In this document: in pieces, positions 56,166 to 64,000 of the stretch
Position numbering within the stretch: the first letter of the stretch is position 1
How the letters are laid out: every line of letters starts with the position of its first letter
DNA from: Pseudomonas silvicola
GTDB taxonomy: Bacteria > Pseudomonadota > Gammaproteobacteria > Pseudomonadales > Pseudomonadaceae
Direction: 5' to 3'
Assembly: GCF_026651855.1 (NCBI RefSeq)
Contig: NZ_CP093280.1
Span: 2,210,001 to 2,274,000 of the forward strand
Length of the DNA: 64,000 nucleotides
Position numbers and translations under genes: made by a program
The notes under the pieces: generated by a model
Told to the model about the DNA's origin: nothing
The model's input: the letters and a program-made list of their open reading frames with translations, nothing else
The model's database searches: none

Positions 56166-57086
56166 CTAGATGGGCAGGGGTTTGCCTGCCAATTGCTCGT
56201 GCAGATGGGCGAACAACTGCCCCGCGGTCTTGGTCAGGTAGCTGCGGTTCAGGCACACCAGGTTCACCGAATACTCGGGCACCGGCTCCTGGATGTCGAT
56301 TTTCTGCAGGTGCTTGGACATGTCGCTCAACCCTACCAGGTCATGGCCCAGGGCCGGCTGGCTCATGATCATCACCGCGTCACTGTCGATCAGCATCTTG
56401 ATCGCGAGGTTCATGGCCGTGCATTCGAATACCTTGCGCGGGCGGCCAAGGGCGCTGCCTTCGAACAGCTGGTTGAACTGTGACTGGTTGTCGGTGAGGG
56501 GATCGACGCTGATCCAGTTGGCTTGCTGCAGCAGGCGCAGGGAGCGCACGTTGCGCAGGGGGTGGTCCTTGCGCACGACCACCACGCCGGGAATACGGCA
56601 CAGCGGCTGCCAGTCCAGGCCCACGGCGTTGACGGGCACCTGGGAGGTCAGGGCGAAGTCCAGCAGGCCATCGCGCAAGTGCTGCAACAGCTGCGCAGGC
56701 CGCATCTCCAGCACTTTAAGGGTGGCGTTGGGGTAGCTTTGCTGAAAGCTCAGCAGGGTGTGTTTGAGCGATTGCAGCAGGGCGGTGACCGGGGTGACGC
56801 CAATGGTGATCTCGCTCACCACCAACCCCTTCATGTCTTCGATTTCCTGGCGCGCCCGGCGCACGCTTTCCAGCGCCTGGCGAGCGTGGCCGAGCATCCG
56901 CTGGCCATATTCGGTGAGGGTCATGCCCTTGTTGGAGCGTACCAGCAGGGTGATGCCCAGTTCGTTCTCGAGTTCCTTGATGGCCCGGCTCAGGGCCGAC
57001 TGGGTCAGGTGCAGTACCTGGGAGGCATCTTGCAGGCTGCCGGTTTCATGGATGGATACAAGCGCACGGAGTTGATGCAGTTTCAT
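56166..57086 (-). CDS. LysR-type transcriptional regulator
   Basis: 306 aa from the ATG at 57086. N-terminal winged HTH (ETGSLQDASQVLHLTQSALS then RAIKELENELGITLLVR) and the usual two-lobe effector domain. Same strand and upstream of the MFS/M20 pair, so it probably controls them; the inducer is unknown. Confidence 0.9.
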   Translation of the reverse strand: MKLHQLRALVSIHETGSLQDASQVLHLTQSALSRAIKELENELGITLLVRSNKGMTLTEYGQRMLGHARQALESVRRARQEIEDMKGLVVSEITIGVTPVTALLQSLKHTLLSFQQSYPNATLKVLEMRPAQLLQHLRDGLLDFALTSQVPVNAVGLDWQPLCRIPGVVVVRKDHPLRNVRSLRLLQQANWISVDPLTDNQSQFNQLFEGSALGRPRKVFECTAMNLAIKMLIDSDAVMIMSQPALGHDLVGLSDMSKHLQKIDIQEPVPEYSVNLVCLNRSYLTKTAGQLFAHLHEQLAGKPLPI

Positions 57087-57189
57087 TGTTATTCCTGACA
57101 ACGGCCACAGGCCTGTAAGGTTGCCCTGCACGGGCGTCTGGGTGAAGTGTGCCAGAAGGTCGCGGGTGCAGGGCAGCCCTTGCCGTGTA

Positions 57190-58443
57190 TCAGCGCCCGT
57201 AAACCGGGAAAGCCTTGCTCAGCGCGGCCACCTGCGCGGCCACTTCGGCTTCCACGTCGGCGTCGCCCAGGTGGTCGAGCACATCACAGATCCAGCCCGC
57301 CAGGCGCGTGCATTCGGCTTCGCCAAAGCCGCGGGTGGTGACGGCGGGCGTGCCGATGCGCAGGCCCGAGGTCACGAAAGGCGACTGCGGGTCGTTGGGC
57401 ACGGCGTTCTTGTTGACGGTGATGTGCACGCGGCCCAGCGCGGCGTCGGCGTCCTTGCCGGTAATGCCGCGGCGGATCAGGCTGACCAGGAACAGGTGGT
57501 TATCGGTACCGGCGGACACCACGTCATAGCCGCGCGCCACAAACACCCCGGCCATGGCACGGGCGTTATCGATGACCTGCCGCTGATACACCTTGAACGC
57601 CGGGGCCAGGGCCTCTTTGAAGCACACCGCCTTGGCGGCGATGACGTGCATCAGCGGGCCACCTTGGCCGCCGGGAAAGACCGCCGAGTCCAGCTTCTTC
57701 TCCACGGTAGGGTTGCTGCGCGCCAGGATCAGGCCACCGCGCGGCCCACGCAGGGTCTTGTGGGTCGTGGTAGTGACCACGTCCGCGTAAGGCACCGGGT
57801 TGGGGTAGAGCCCGGCGGCGACCAGGCCGGCGACGTGGGCCATGTCCACGAACAACCAGGCGCCCACCTTGTCGGCGATGGCTCGGAAGCGTGCGAAATC
57901 CAGGGTGCGCGAATAGGCCGAGAAGCCGGCGATCAGCATCTTGGGTTGATGCTGCACAGCCAGGCGTTCCACCTCGTCATAGTCGATCAGCCCCTGGTCA
58001 TCGATGCCGTACTGCACCGCGTTATACAGCCGGCCGGAAAAACTGACCTTGGCGCCATGGGTCAGATGTCCGCCGTGGGCCAGGCTCATGCCCAGCACGG
58101 TGTCACCCGGTTGCAGCAGGGCCAGGAATACCGCAGCGTTGGCCTGGCTGCCAGAGTGCGGTTGAACGTTGGCGTAGTCGGCGCCGAACAATTGCTTGGC
58201 CCGGTCGATGGCCAGTTGCTCGACCACGTCCACGTGTTCACAGCCGCCGTAGTAGCGCTTGCCCGGGTAACCCTCGGCGTATTTGTTCGTCAGCACACTG
58301 CCTTGGGCCTGCATCACGGCGGGGCTGGTGTAGTTCTCGGAGGCGATCAGTTCGATGTGTTGCTCCTGGCGGCGGGCTTCCAGGGCAATGGCATCGTTCA
58401 GGGCGGGGTCGAAGTCGGCGAGGGTGAGGCTTTTGGAGAACAT
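57190..58443 (-). CDS. glyA: Serine hydroxymethyltransferase
   Basis: 417 aa. Complete PLP enzyme: the ENYTSPAVM substrate region, GGHLTHG, the pyridoxal lysine in [13 protein letters not shown] and a C-terminal folate-binding part. Interconverts serine and glycine with tetrahydrofolate. The call as glyA is safe; Pseudomonas often has two copies, and this may be the second. Confidence 0.95.
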   Translation of the reverse strand: MFSKSLTLADFDPALNDAIALEARRQEQHIELIASENYTSPAVMQAQGSVLTNKYAEGYPGKRYYGGCEHVDVVEQLAIDRAKQLFGADYANVQPHSGSQANAAVFLALLQPGDTVLGMSLAHGGHLTHGAKVSFSGRLYNAVQYGIDDQGLIDYDEVERLAVQHQPKMLIAGFSAYSRTLDFARFRAIADKVGAWLFVDMAHVAGLVAAGLYPNPVPYADVVTTTTHKTLRGPRGGLILARSNPTVEKKLDSAVFPGGQGGPLMHVIAAKAVCFKEALAPAFKVYQRQVIDNARAMAGVFVARGYDVVSAGTDNHLFLVSLIRRGITGKDADAALGRVHITVNKNAVPNDPQSPFVTSGLRIGTPAVTTRGFGEAECTRLAGWICDVLDHLGDADVEAEVAAQVAALSKAFPVYGR

Positions 58444-58633
58444 GGGGCGGGTCCTTGTGTCCGGTATTGAGATGGAGTGGACAGAGCAAGGCTGATGCCA
58501 ATTCGTTTATACTTTTAAAATCAATAGGTTGCAGAATTGTTGATTAGAGCGCTGCAATGATTTCATTCCGGTTGGCCCGCGTAGGGACGGGAAATTACCA
58601 GCATTCAAGGATGGATGGTCAAGGTTGTAGCGG

Positions 58634-58649
58634 TTCCGTTACAACGGAA
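58634..58649. promoter_or_regulatory. Perfect palindrome between glyA and nadE
   Basis: TTCCGTT-AC-AACGGAA (58634-58649) in the divergent-side spacer after nadE. Loop too short for a hairpin; may be a repressor site. Nothing identifies the regulator. Confidence 0.4.
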
Positions 58650-58668
58650 TGATATCGATACAATGAAG

Positions 58669-58694
58669 GCAGGAGCTGCCAAGGCAGTTCCTGC
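58669..58694 (-). terminator. Terminator-like hairpin after nadE
   Basis: GCAGGAGCTGCC / GGCAGTTCCTGC stem with a 2-nt loop, 26 bp downstream of the nadE stop on its strand. Long stem and weak T-run. Confidence 0.6.
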
Positions 58695-58719
58695 ATCCGG
58701 TCCCATCAACCTGCGGGCT

Positions 58720-59547
58720 TCACGGTGCGAACGGCAGCTCACGCTTGTGCTGGCTGTTGTCGTAAGTGCGCACGATGATGGCATAGGCCTCATCGCTGAC
58801 CTTTTCGCCATGCAGGAAGGCGTCAATCTGGGCGTAGGTCACGCCGTGGGCTTCCTCGTCAGGCTTGCCTGGGCGCAGTTCTTCCAGGTCGGCGGTGGGC
58901 ACTTTTTCCACCAGGTTTTCCGGGGCACCCAGGTGGCGCGCAATGGCCCGTACCTGGTTCTTGACCAGGCCGCTGAGCGGGGCCAGGTCGCAGGCGCCGT
59001 CGCCGAACTTGGTGAAGAAGCCCATCACGGCCTCGGCGGCGTGGTCGGTACCGATCACCAGGCCGTTGTTGGCGTTGGCGATGGTGTACTGGGCCACCAT
59101 GCGGATACGTGCCTTGGCGTTGCCGATGACGAAGTCGCGGCGGGCGTCGGTGAGGCCGTGCAAATGCGCGACCTGCTCGGACAGCCCCAGCACGGCGCCG
59201 GCGATATTGACGGTGTCTTCCACGTCCGCGCGGATGAATTGCATCGAGGCGGCGGCGTCGTGTTCGTCGTGCTGAATGTTGTAGGGCAAGCGCACGGCGA
59301 TGAATTTATAGCCGTCGTCGCCGGTTTCGGCGCGCAGTTCTTCCACCGACAACTGCGCCAGGCGGCCTGCTGTGAGCGAGTCGACACCGCCGCTGATGCC
59401 CAGCACCAGCACTTTCACGTGGGCGTTGCGCAGGCACTGCTTGATGAATGCCTTGCGCCGTTCCACTTCGGCCACCAGGGCGGCAGTGTCGGCGAAGCGC
59501 GGTACCACGTTGAGGGCCGCGGCGATTTCGATTTGACGGTTGCTCAT
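58720..59547 (-). CDS. nadE: NH3-dependent NAD synthetase
   Basis: 275 aa from the ATG at 59547 (also open to 59586). ATP-pyrophosphatase motif [14 protein letters not shown], and the NAD-binding [18 protein letters not shown] segment. Converts nicotinic acid adenine dinucleotide to NAD, the last step of salvage and de novo routes. Downstream of pncA-pncB on the same strand. Confidence 0.95.
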   Translation of the reverse strand: MSNRQIEIAAALNVVPRFADTAALVAEVERRKAFIKQCLRNAHVKVLVLGISGGVDSLTAGRLAQLSVEELRAETGDDGYKFIAVRLPYNIQHDEHDAAASMQFIRADVEDTVNIAGAVLGLSEQVAHLHGLTDARRDFVIGNAKARIRMVAQYTIANANNGLVIGTDHAAEAVMGFFTKFGDGACDLAPLSGLVKNQVRAIARHLGAPENLVEKVPTADLEELRPGKPDEEAHGVTYAQIDAFLHGEKVSDEAYAIIVRTYDNSQHKRELPFAP

Positions 59548-59569
59548 GTCGAACTCCTGAGGGTGCGAT

Positions 59570-60763
59570 TCAGACGCGAAATACATGTTTGAGGTAGGTG
59601 ACGAAGTTCTCGTCCAGGCATTGGGTCTTGCCGGGCGTATCGGAGATTTTCGCCACCGGATGGCCGTTGCAGGCGGTCATCTTGATCACGATGTTCATGG
59701 GCTCGACCCCGGGTATGTCGCAGGTCAGGTTGGTGCCGATGCCAAAGCTTACATTGATCCGGCCGTGCAGCGCTCTATACAGTTCCAGCGCCTTGGGCAG
59801 GGTCAGGCCGTCGGAGAAGATCAGCGTCTTGCTCAATGGGTCGATGCCCAGGCTTTCATAGTGGCGTATGGCTTTTTGCGCCCAGGCCAGCGGGTCGCCG
59901 GAATCATGGCGCAGGCCGTCGAAGAGCTTGGCGAAGTACAGGTCGAAGTCGTTGAGGAACGCGTCCATGGTGATGCAGTCGGTCAGCGCTATACCCAGCA
60001 GGCCGCGGTATTCGCGCACCCAGCAGTCCAGGGCGGCGATCTGGCTGTCGATCAGCCGCGGGCCCAGTTGCTGGTGGGCCATGAACCACTCGTGGGCCAT
60101 GGTGCCGATGGGTTTCACCTCCAGCTCGCGGGCCAGGTGCACATTGCTGGTGCCAACGAACCGGCCGGGGAAGTCGCGCTTGAGAATGTGCACCACTTCT
60201 TCCTGCACCCGGTAGGAAAAGCGCCGGCGGGTGCCGAAGTCGGCCAACTGGAAACCGCTCAGTTCGTTGGGGCTGGCCTCGGCCTTGAGCCAGTCCAGCT
60301 TCTTGTACAACTGCTCGGTGGCCTGCTCCAGTACCACATCGCGGTAGCGGTAGCGGTTGCGCACTTCGCTGATGATCGCCAGCAACGGGATCTCGTAGAG
60401 GATCACGTGCAGCCACGGGCCGCGCAGGCGGATGCACAGTTGGCCGTCTTCGACGCTGGTGTGCACGTACCGCAGGTTGAAGCGGAACAGGCTCAGGAAG
60501 CGGATGAAATCCGGTTTCATGAACGGGATGCGTTCCAGGAACGCCAGCTGGTCGTGGGTGATGGAAATCTCGGCCAGGCGCTCGATCTGGTAGCGGATCT
60601 CCGCGAGGTAAGGCGTCAGGTCTTCGGCGTTGCGGCAGCGGAACTCCCATTCCACCTCGGCATTGGGGTAGTTGTGCAGCACCGCCTGCATCATGGTCAA
60701 CTTGTAGAAGTCGGTGTCCAGCAGGTTCTGCACGATACGGTCGGCGAAAATACTCTCGGCCAT
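59570..60763 (-). CDS. pncB: Nicotinate phosphoribosyltransferase
   Basis: 397 aa from the ATG at 60763; the frame runs further upstream through pncA but this start gives the family length and [20 protein letters not shown] beginning. The phosphoribosyl site region [14 protein letters not shown] and the [20 protein letters not shown] segment are present. Converts nicotinate to nicotinate mononucleotide. Two bp from pncA, so co-translated. Confidence 0.93.
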   Translation of the reverse strand: MAESIFADRIVQNLLDTDFYKLTMMQAVLHNYPNAEVEWEFRCRNAEDLTPYLAEIRYQIERLAEISITHDQLAFLERIPFMKPDFIRFLSLFRFNLRYVHTSVEDGQLCIRLRGPWLHVILYEIPLLAIISEVRNRYRYRDVVLEQATEQLYKKLDWLKAEASPNELSGFQLADFGTRRRFSYRVQEEVVHILKRDFPGRFVGTSNVHLARELEVKPIGTMAHEWFMAHQQLGPRLIDSQIAALDCWVREYRGLLGIALTDCITMDAFLNDFDLYFAKLFDGLRHDSGDPLAWAQKAIRHYESLGIDPLSKTLIFSDGLTLPKALELYRALHGRINVSFGIGTNLTCDIPGVEPMNIVIKMTACNGHPVAKISDTPGKTQCLDENFVTYLKHVFRV

Positions 60764-60765
60764 GG

Positions 60766-61404
60766 TCAGGCTTCCTTGTTCAGGGCGGCGGCCAGTTCGG
60801 CGGCGCTGGCGTACAGTTCGATGCCTTCGGCCTGCATCTGTTCGCAGGCCGCATGGGCGGTGGCCTGGGCGATGGCGCGGCAGGCGGGCAAGTAAACGCC
60901 TACCCGAAAGCCGGCGCGGCGCAATTGCAGGGCGGTGGTCTTGACGCAGTAGTCCAGCGCCAGGCCGCCCACCAGCACGCAGCCCACGCCCTGCTGGCGC
61001 AGAAACTCGATGGCGCCGGTGCTGCGGGTGTCGGCCAGGTCGTGGTAGCAAGCCCCGTAGGGGTGCAGGTCCGGCTCGATGCCTTTCCACACGAAGAAGT
61101 CATACTCCAGCGGCGTGGGCAGCTCATCCAGCAGCTCGAAACCAGGCGTGCCGGGCACGCAGTGGCTGACCCAGGTGATGTCGGCGTTGGGCAGGCTCAG
61201 GGGTTGCAGCATCTCGGCGTGGCTGGGCACCACCCACGCGGCATGTGGCGTGTGGGCATCCTTGCTGCCCAGGCGCAGGTCGGCGTAGTGGGCCAGGTGG
61301 TTGAGCGCCGCGCCGATCAGGTGGCCTTCGGGCACCGGCAGCTCGGCCGGGCAGAGGGGGGTGAAGCCCTTTTGGGCGTCGATGTCGAAACTGGCGATCT
61401 TCAT
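60766..61404 (-). CDS. pncA: Nicotinamidase
   Basis: 212 aa. Catalytic residues Asp in [10 protein letters not shown] (9), Lys in FFVWKG, and Cys in [12 protein letters not shown] (near 160). Converts nicotinamide to nicotinate. First gene of the pncA-pncB-nadE salvage unit, divergent from the NrtR-type regulator, which should repress it through the operator at 61434-61464. Confidence 0.93.
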   Translation of the reverse strand: MKIASFDIDAQKGFTPLCPAELPVPEGHLIGAALNHLAHYADLRLGSKDAHTPHAAWVVPSHAEMLQPLSLPNADITWVSHCVPGTPGFELLDELPTPLEYDFFVWKGIEPDLHPYGACYHDLADTRSTGAIEFLRQQGVGCVLVGGLALDYCVKTTALQLRRAGFRVGVYLPACRAIAQATAHAACEQMQAEGIELYASAAELAAALNKEA

Positions 61405-61433
61405 GGCGGCAACTCCTTGCTTCGCTGTGCGTG

Positions 61434-61464
61434 ACTACATATTCCACCTGATGTAATATGTGGT
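61434..61464. promoter_or_regulatory. Candidate NrtR operator
   Basis: Imperfect palindrome ACTACATATT - 11 bp - AATATGTGGT between pncA and the regulator (9 of 10 bases match). Position and symmetry fit an NrtR-type operator controlling both genes. Confidence 0.65.
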
Positions 61465-61498
61465 CAAGCAAAATTATGCTGTGCAAGAGGGAGGCACC

Positions 61499-62191
61499 AT
61501 GAGCAACGCCCAGATCCTGGCCAGTGTCGACATCGTCGCGCTGCGCCTCAACGAGCAACAGCGCCTGGAACTGCTGCTGATTCGCCGTGCTCGCGAGCCT
61601 TTCAGCGACCAGTGGGCGTTGCCTGGTGTGCTGGTCAACGGCCGCTGCGCCGACCCCAGCCTGGACGCCGCCGCCAGCCGCGCGCTGGAGGAAAAGGCGC
61701 GGGTGGCCCCCCGGTACCTCGAACAGGTCGCCACGGTAGGCAGCGCCAGCCGTGACCCGCGTGGCTGGTCCATGAGCACCATCTACCTGGCGCTGCTGTG
61801 CCCCACCACACGGCTGGAAGGCGAAGACCTGCGCTTCTTCGCCCTGGATGATGTTCTGCAAGGCCGCCAGGCGTTGCCGTTCGACCACACCGAGCTGGTG
61901 GCCCAGGCCCACGCGCGGCTCGCCGCCAAAGCGGTGTACACGGCGCTGCCACTGCACCTGTTGCAGCCGCGGTTCACGGTCACCGAGGCCTTGGCGGCAT
62001 TCGAAGCCTGCCTGGGCCAGGCGGTGCAGCACACTACCCTGCGGGGGCGTCTGGAGCGCATGAAGGACAAGGGCTGGATCATCGATACGGGGGAGAAGAA
62101 CCGGCCACCCATGGGCCGGCCGCAGACGCTGCTGGAGCACCGGCCCGAAGCGGGACGGGTGTTCGTGTTCGACCGCAGCGTGCTGGTGTGA
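61499..62191 (+). CDS. nrtR: NrtR-type NAD-metabolism regulator (Nudix + winged helix)
   Basis: 230 aa from the ATG at 61499, preceded by GAGGGAGG. The N-terminal half has a Nudix-like fold but the hydrolase box is altered (LEEKARVAPRYLEQVATVGS lacks the REUxEE core). The C-terminal part has a winged-helix DNA-binding region. This is the NrtR design, in which ADP-ribose binding releases DNA. Divergent from pncA-pncB-nadE. Confidence 0.8.
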   Translation: MSNAQILASVDIVALRLNEQQRLELLLIRRAREPFSDQWALPGVLVNGRCADPSLDAAASRALEEKARVAPRYLEQVATVGSASRDPRGWSMSTIYLALLCPTTRLEGEDLRFFALDDVLQGRQALPFDHTELVAQAHARLAAKAVYTALPLHLLQPRFTVTEALAAFEACLGQAVQHTTLRGRLERMKDKGWIIDTGEKNRPPMGRPQTLLEHRPEAGRVFVFDRSVLV

Positions 62192-62275
62192 CGGGCGTGC
62201 CTGAGGCAAGTTTCACGTTAGTGGGAATCATTGCCCGTTAAAATCGGCGCGTTTTTTTACCTGCCGAGGTTTCCG

Positions 62276-63421
62276 ATGCGTCGCCGTGCAACCCGCTTCC
62301 CCCGCGCCACAGGCTGGTTCGCCGCCGTGGCATTCAGCCTGTTCAGCCCGTTGCTGCTGGCCCAGACGGTGACGGATATCGCCGGGCGCACGGTGCAGGT
62401 GCCCGACAACCCTCAGCATGTGCTGCTGGGCGAAGGGCGGATGATCTATGCCTTGGCTCTGCTGGAAGGCCAGCAGCCCTTCAAGCGCGTGGTCGGTTGG
62501 CAGGGTGAGCTGAGTTCGGTGGACAAGCCCGGTTATGACGCCTTCAAGGCTATTTACCCGGCGATCGGCGAGGTGCCGACCATCGGCACCACCTCCGAAG
62601 CCAGCGTCAGCCCCGAGAAAGTACTGGCCCTGAACCCCGATGTGGCCATCTTCGGCGTCGCCGGCCACGGCCCGGGCCTGGACAACCCCATCGTCAAGCA
62701 GTTGCAGGACGCCGGTGTGCCGGTGGTTTTCATCGACTTCCGCCAGCACCCCCTGCAGAACACCGTGCCCAGCATGCGTCTGCTGGGCAAGGTGCTGCAC
62801 CGCGAGCCCCAGGCCCAGGCCTACATCGATTTCTACCAACGCCACCTCAAGCGCGTACAGGACGTGGTCAACGCCGTACCGCGCGACCAGCGCCCCAGCG
62901 TGTTCATCGAGATGCTGGCCGGTGTCGGCAAGGGCGGGGTGCCCTGCTGCCACACCGCCGGCAATGGCAACATGGGCGACTTCATCGAGGCAGCCGGCGG
63001 CAATAATATCGCTGCTGGCCTGCTGCCAGGCGTGATCGGCGACATCAACCTGGAGAAACTCATCGCCGCTGACCCTCGTTTCTACCTGGTCAGTGGTACC
63101 CGCGACAACACCGCCACCGATGCCGGCTACAAGGCCGGCGGCGGCGTAACCGTCGCCAACGCCCGGGCCAGCCTGCAGACGCTGGTGGCTCGCGAGGGCA
63201 TCAACAGCCTGACCGCCGTGCGTGAAGGCCGGGTGCATGGCCTGTGGCACAACTTCTACAACTCGCCGTTGAACATTCTGGCGGTGGAAGCCATGGCGAA
63301 GTGGTTCTACCCGCGGCAGTTCGCCGACCTGGACCCGCAGCAGAGCAAGGCCGAACTGCAGAAGTTGCTGCCCGAGGACATCAGCGGCGCCTACTGGGCT
63401 GATCTCAAGGCCACCCCATGA
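62276..63421 (+). CDS. Iron-siderophore ABC transporter substrate-binding protein
   Basis: 381 aa from the ATG at 62276. A signal peptide (SLFSPLLLAQTV) leads into the FecB/FepB-type domain: TDIAGRTVQVPDNPQHVLLG, VLALNPDVAIFG, and a PCCHTAGNGNMGDFIEAAGG segment. Binds a ferric siderophore in the periplasm. Upstream TTAGTGGGAATCATTGCC vaguely resembles a Fur site. Overlaps the permease start as ATGA. Confidence 0.87.
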   Translation: MRRRATRFPRATGWFAAVAFSLFSPLLLAQTVTDIAGRTVQVPDNPQHVLLGEGRMIYALALLEGQQPFKRVVGWQGELSSVDKPGYDAFKAIYPAIGEVPTIGTTSEASVSPEKVLALNPDVAIFGVAGHGPGLDNPIVKQLQDAGVPVVFIDFRQHPLQNTVPSMRLLGKVLHREPQAQAYIDFYQRHLKRVQDVVNAVPRDQRPSVFIEMLAGVGKGGVPCCHTAGNGNMGDFIEAAGGNNIAAGLLPGVIGDINLEKLIAADPRFYLVSGTRDNTATDAGYKAGGGVTVANARASLQTLVAREGINSLTAVREGRVHGLWHNFYNSPLNILAVEAMAKWFYPRQFADLDPQQSKAELQKLLPEDISGAYWADLKATP

Positions 63422-64000
63422 ATGCGCCGAGCGAGGCGACGGTCATCATGGATGACTACCAGCGCGTGCTGCGTCGCCGTGTACTGCTGCTGGGGCTGTT
63501 CCTGGCAGCCATCATTGCTTCCCTGGTGCTGGACTTTACCCTGGGCCCCTCCGGCCTGACCCTGCCCGACCTGTGGCAGACGCTGCTGCACAAGGCCTCG
63601 GTCAACCCCGGCCAGCAGGTGATCGTCTGGAGTATTCGCCTGCCCCAGGCGCTGATGGCTGTGCTGGTGGGCGCAGCCCTGGGCCTGGCCGGCGCGGAGA
63701 TGCAGACCATCCTCAACAACCCGCTGGCCAGCCCCTTCACCCTGGGGGTATCCCATGCGGCGGCGTTTGGCGCGGCGCTGGCCATTGTGCTGAACCTGGG
63801 CATACCCGGGGTGCCGGATGAATGGCTGGTGGCGATCAATGCCTTCATCTTCGCCCTGATCGCCACGTTGCTGCTGGACCTGCTGGCACGCTGGCGCAAG
63901 GCCGATACCAGCGTGGTGGTGCTGTTCGGTATTGCGCTGGGGTTTACCTTCGGCGCGCTGGTCTCGCTGATCCAGTTCGTGGCCACGGAAGACTCGTTGC
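63418..64000 (+). CDS. FecCD-family iron-siderophore permease (cut by window end)
   Basis: Starts with ATG at 63418, four bases before the end of the binding-protein stop (ATGA). The visible 194 residues give a first membrane helix (VLLLGLFLAAIIASLVLDF), then RLPQALMAVLVGAALGLAGA, the FecCD signature, and NNPLASPFTLGVSHAAAFG, the canonical permease sequence. The last residues are in helix 5. Remaining helices and the ATPase lie outside the window. Confidence 0.9.
   Translation, partial: MNAPSEATVIMDDYQRVLRRRVLLLGLFLAAIIASLVLDFTLGPSGLTLPDLWQTLLHKASVNPGQQVIVWSIRLPQALMAVLVGAALGLAGAEMQTILNNPLASPFTLGVSHAAAFGAALAIVLNLGIPGVPDEWLVAINAFIFALIATLLLDLLARWRKADTSVVVLFGIALGFTFGALVSLIQFVATEDSL

Noticed and set aside
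62192-62275. Fur box upstream of the siderophore-binding protein gene
   Set aside because: Only GGGAATCATTGCC weakly resembles the 19-bp consensus, so it is not listed as a site.

Overview
The window looks like a Pseudomonas chromosome, most likely of the P. putida group. Evidence for this is the high-GC core, the algU-mucA-mucB-mucD / lepA-lepB-rnc-era-recO-pdxJ order, a phaG-like transacylase beside a tRNA-Gly, tctCBA/tctDE next to ung, a DUF1652 gene, and REP-type inverted repeats. This is judged from recognised protein families and remembered synteny, not from a database search.

Positions 1 to about 25,970 are accessory DNA. They form a defence-rich genomic island whose right edge is a tRNA-Gly(CCC) gene (25970-26043); its left edge lies outside the window. 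From left to right it holds: the 3' part of an XRE-ImmA/IrrE gene; a tightly coupled leftward operon of UvrD-like helicase, DarT-like ADP-ribosyltransferase and ADP-ribosylglycohydrolase (785-4649) behind an XRE regulator; a small cluster of metallophosphoesterase, two small proteins and a HAD phosphatase; a broken defence unit made of a SIR2-family gene cut by a complete IS256-family element plus a frameshifted KwaB-like (DUF4868) gene; an orphan protein with a PIN-like tail; a DUF1652 gene; an MFS transporter remnant; a TIR-like nucleotide-binding protein; a second, full-length XRE-ImmA/IrrE gene with an unknown partner; and a five-gene recombination operon (17168-25090). That operon encodes two tyrosine recombinases (485 and about 1114 aa), two small proteins and a RecD2-like protein that has lost its helicase motifs.

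The island edge is unusual. Upstream of the complete tRNA-Gly(CCC) lies the 5' 54 nt of a different tRNA-Gly(CCC), broken exactly in the T-loop. This suggests that integration destroyed the resident tRNA while the element supplied a replacement.

From 26.2 kb to the end the DNA is ordinary core. It contains phaG; an RsuA-type pseudouridine synthase, a CWC protein and a diguanylate cyclase; a Gly/Tyr-rich lipoprotein; an enoyl-CoA hydratase-like hydrolase; ung; the tctABC tricarboxylate transporter with divergent tctDE; an HDOD protein; ygfZ, sdhE, ygfX and nadB; the AlgU envelope-stress operon; lepA-lepB-DUF4845-rnc-era-recO-pdxJ; a LysR/MFS/M20 peptidase cluster; glyA; a pncA-pncB-nadE NAD-salvage operon divergent from an NrtR-type regulator with a visible operator; and the start of an iron-siderophore ABC transporter cut by the window end. 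REP-like repeats and several hairpin terminators lie between these genes. No rRNA, CRISPR array, relaxase or conjugation gene was seen.
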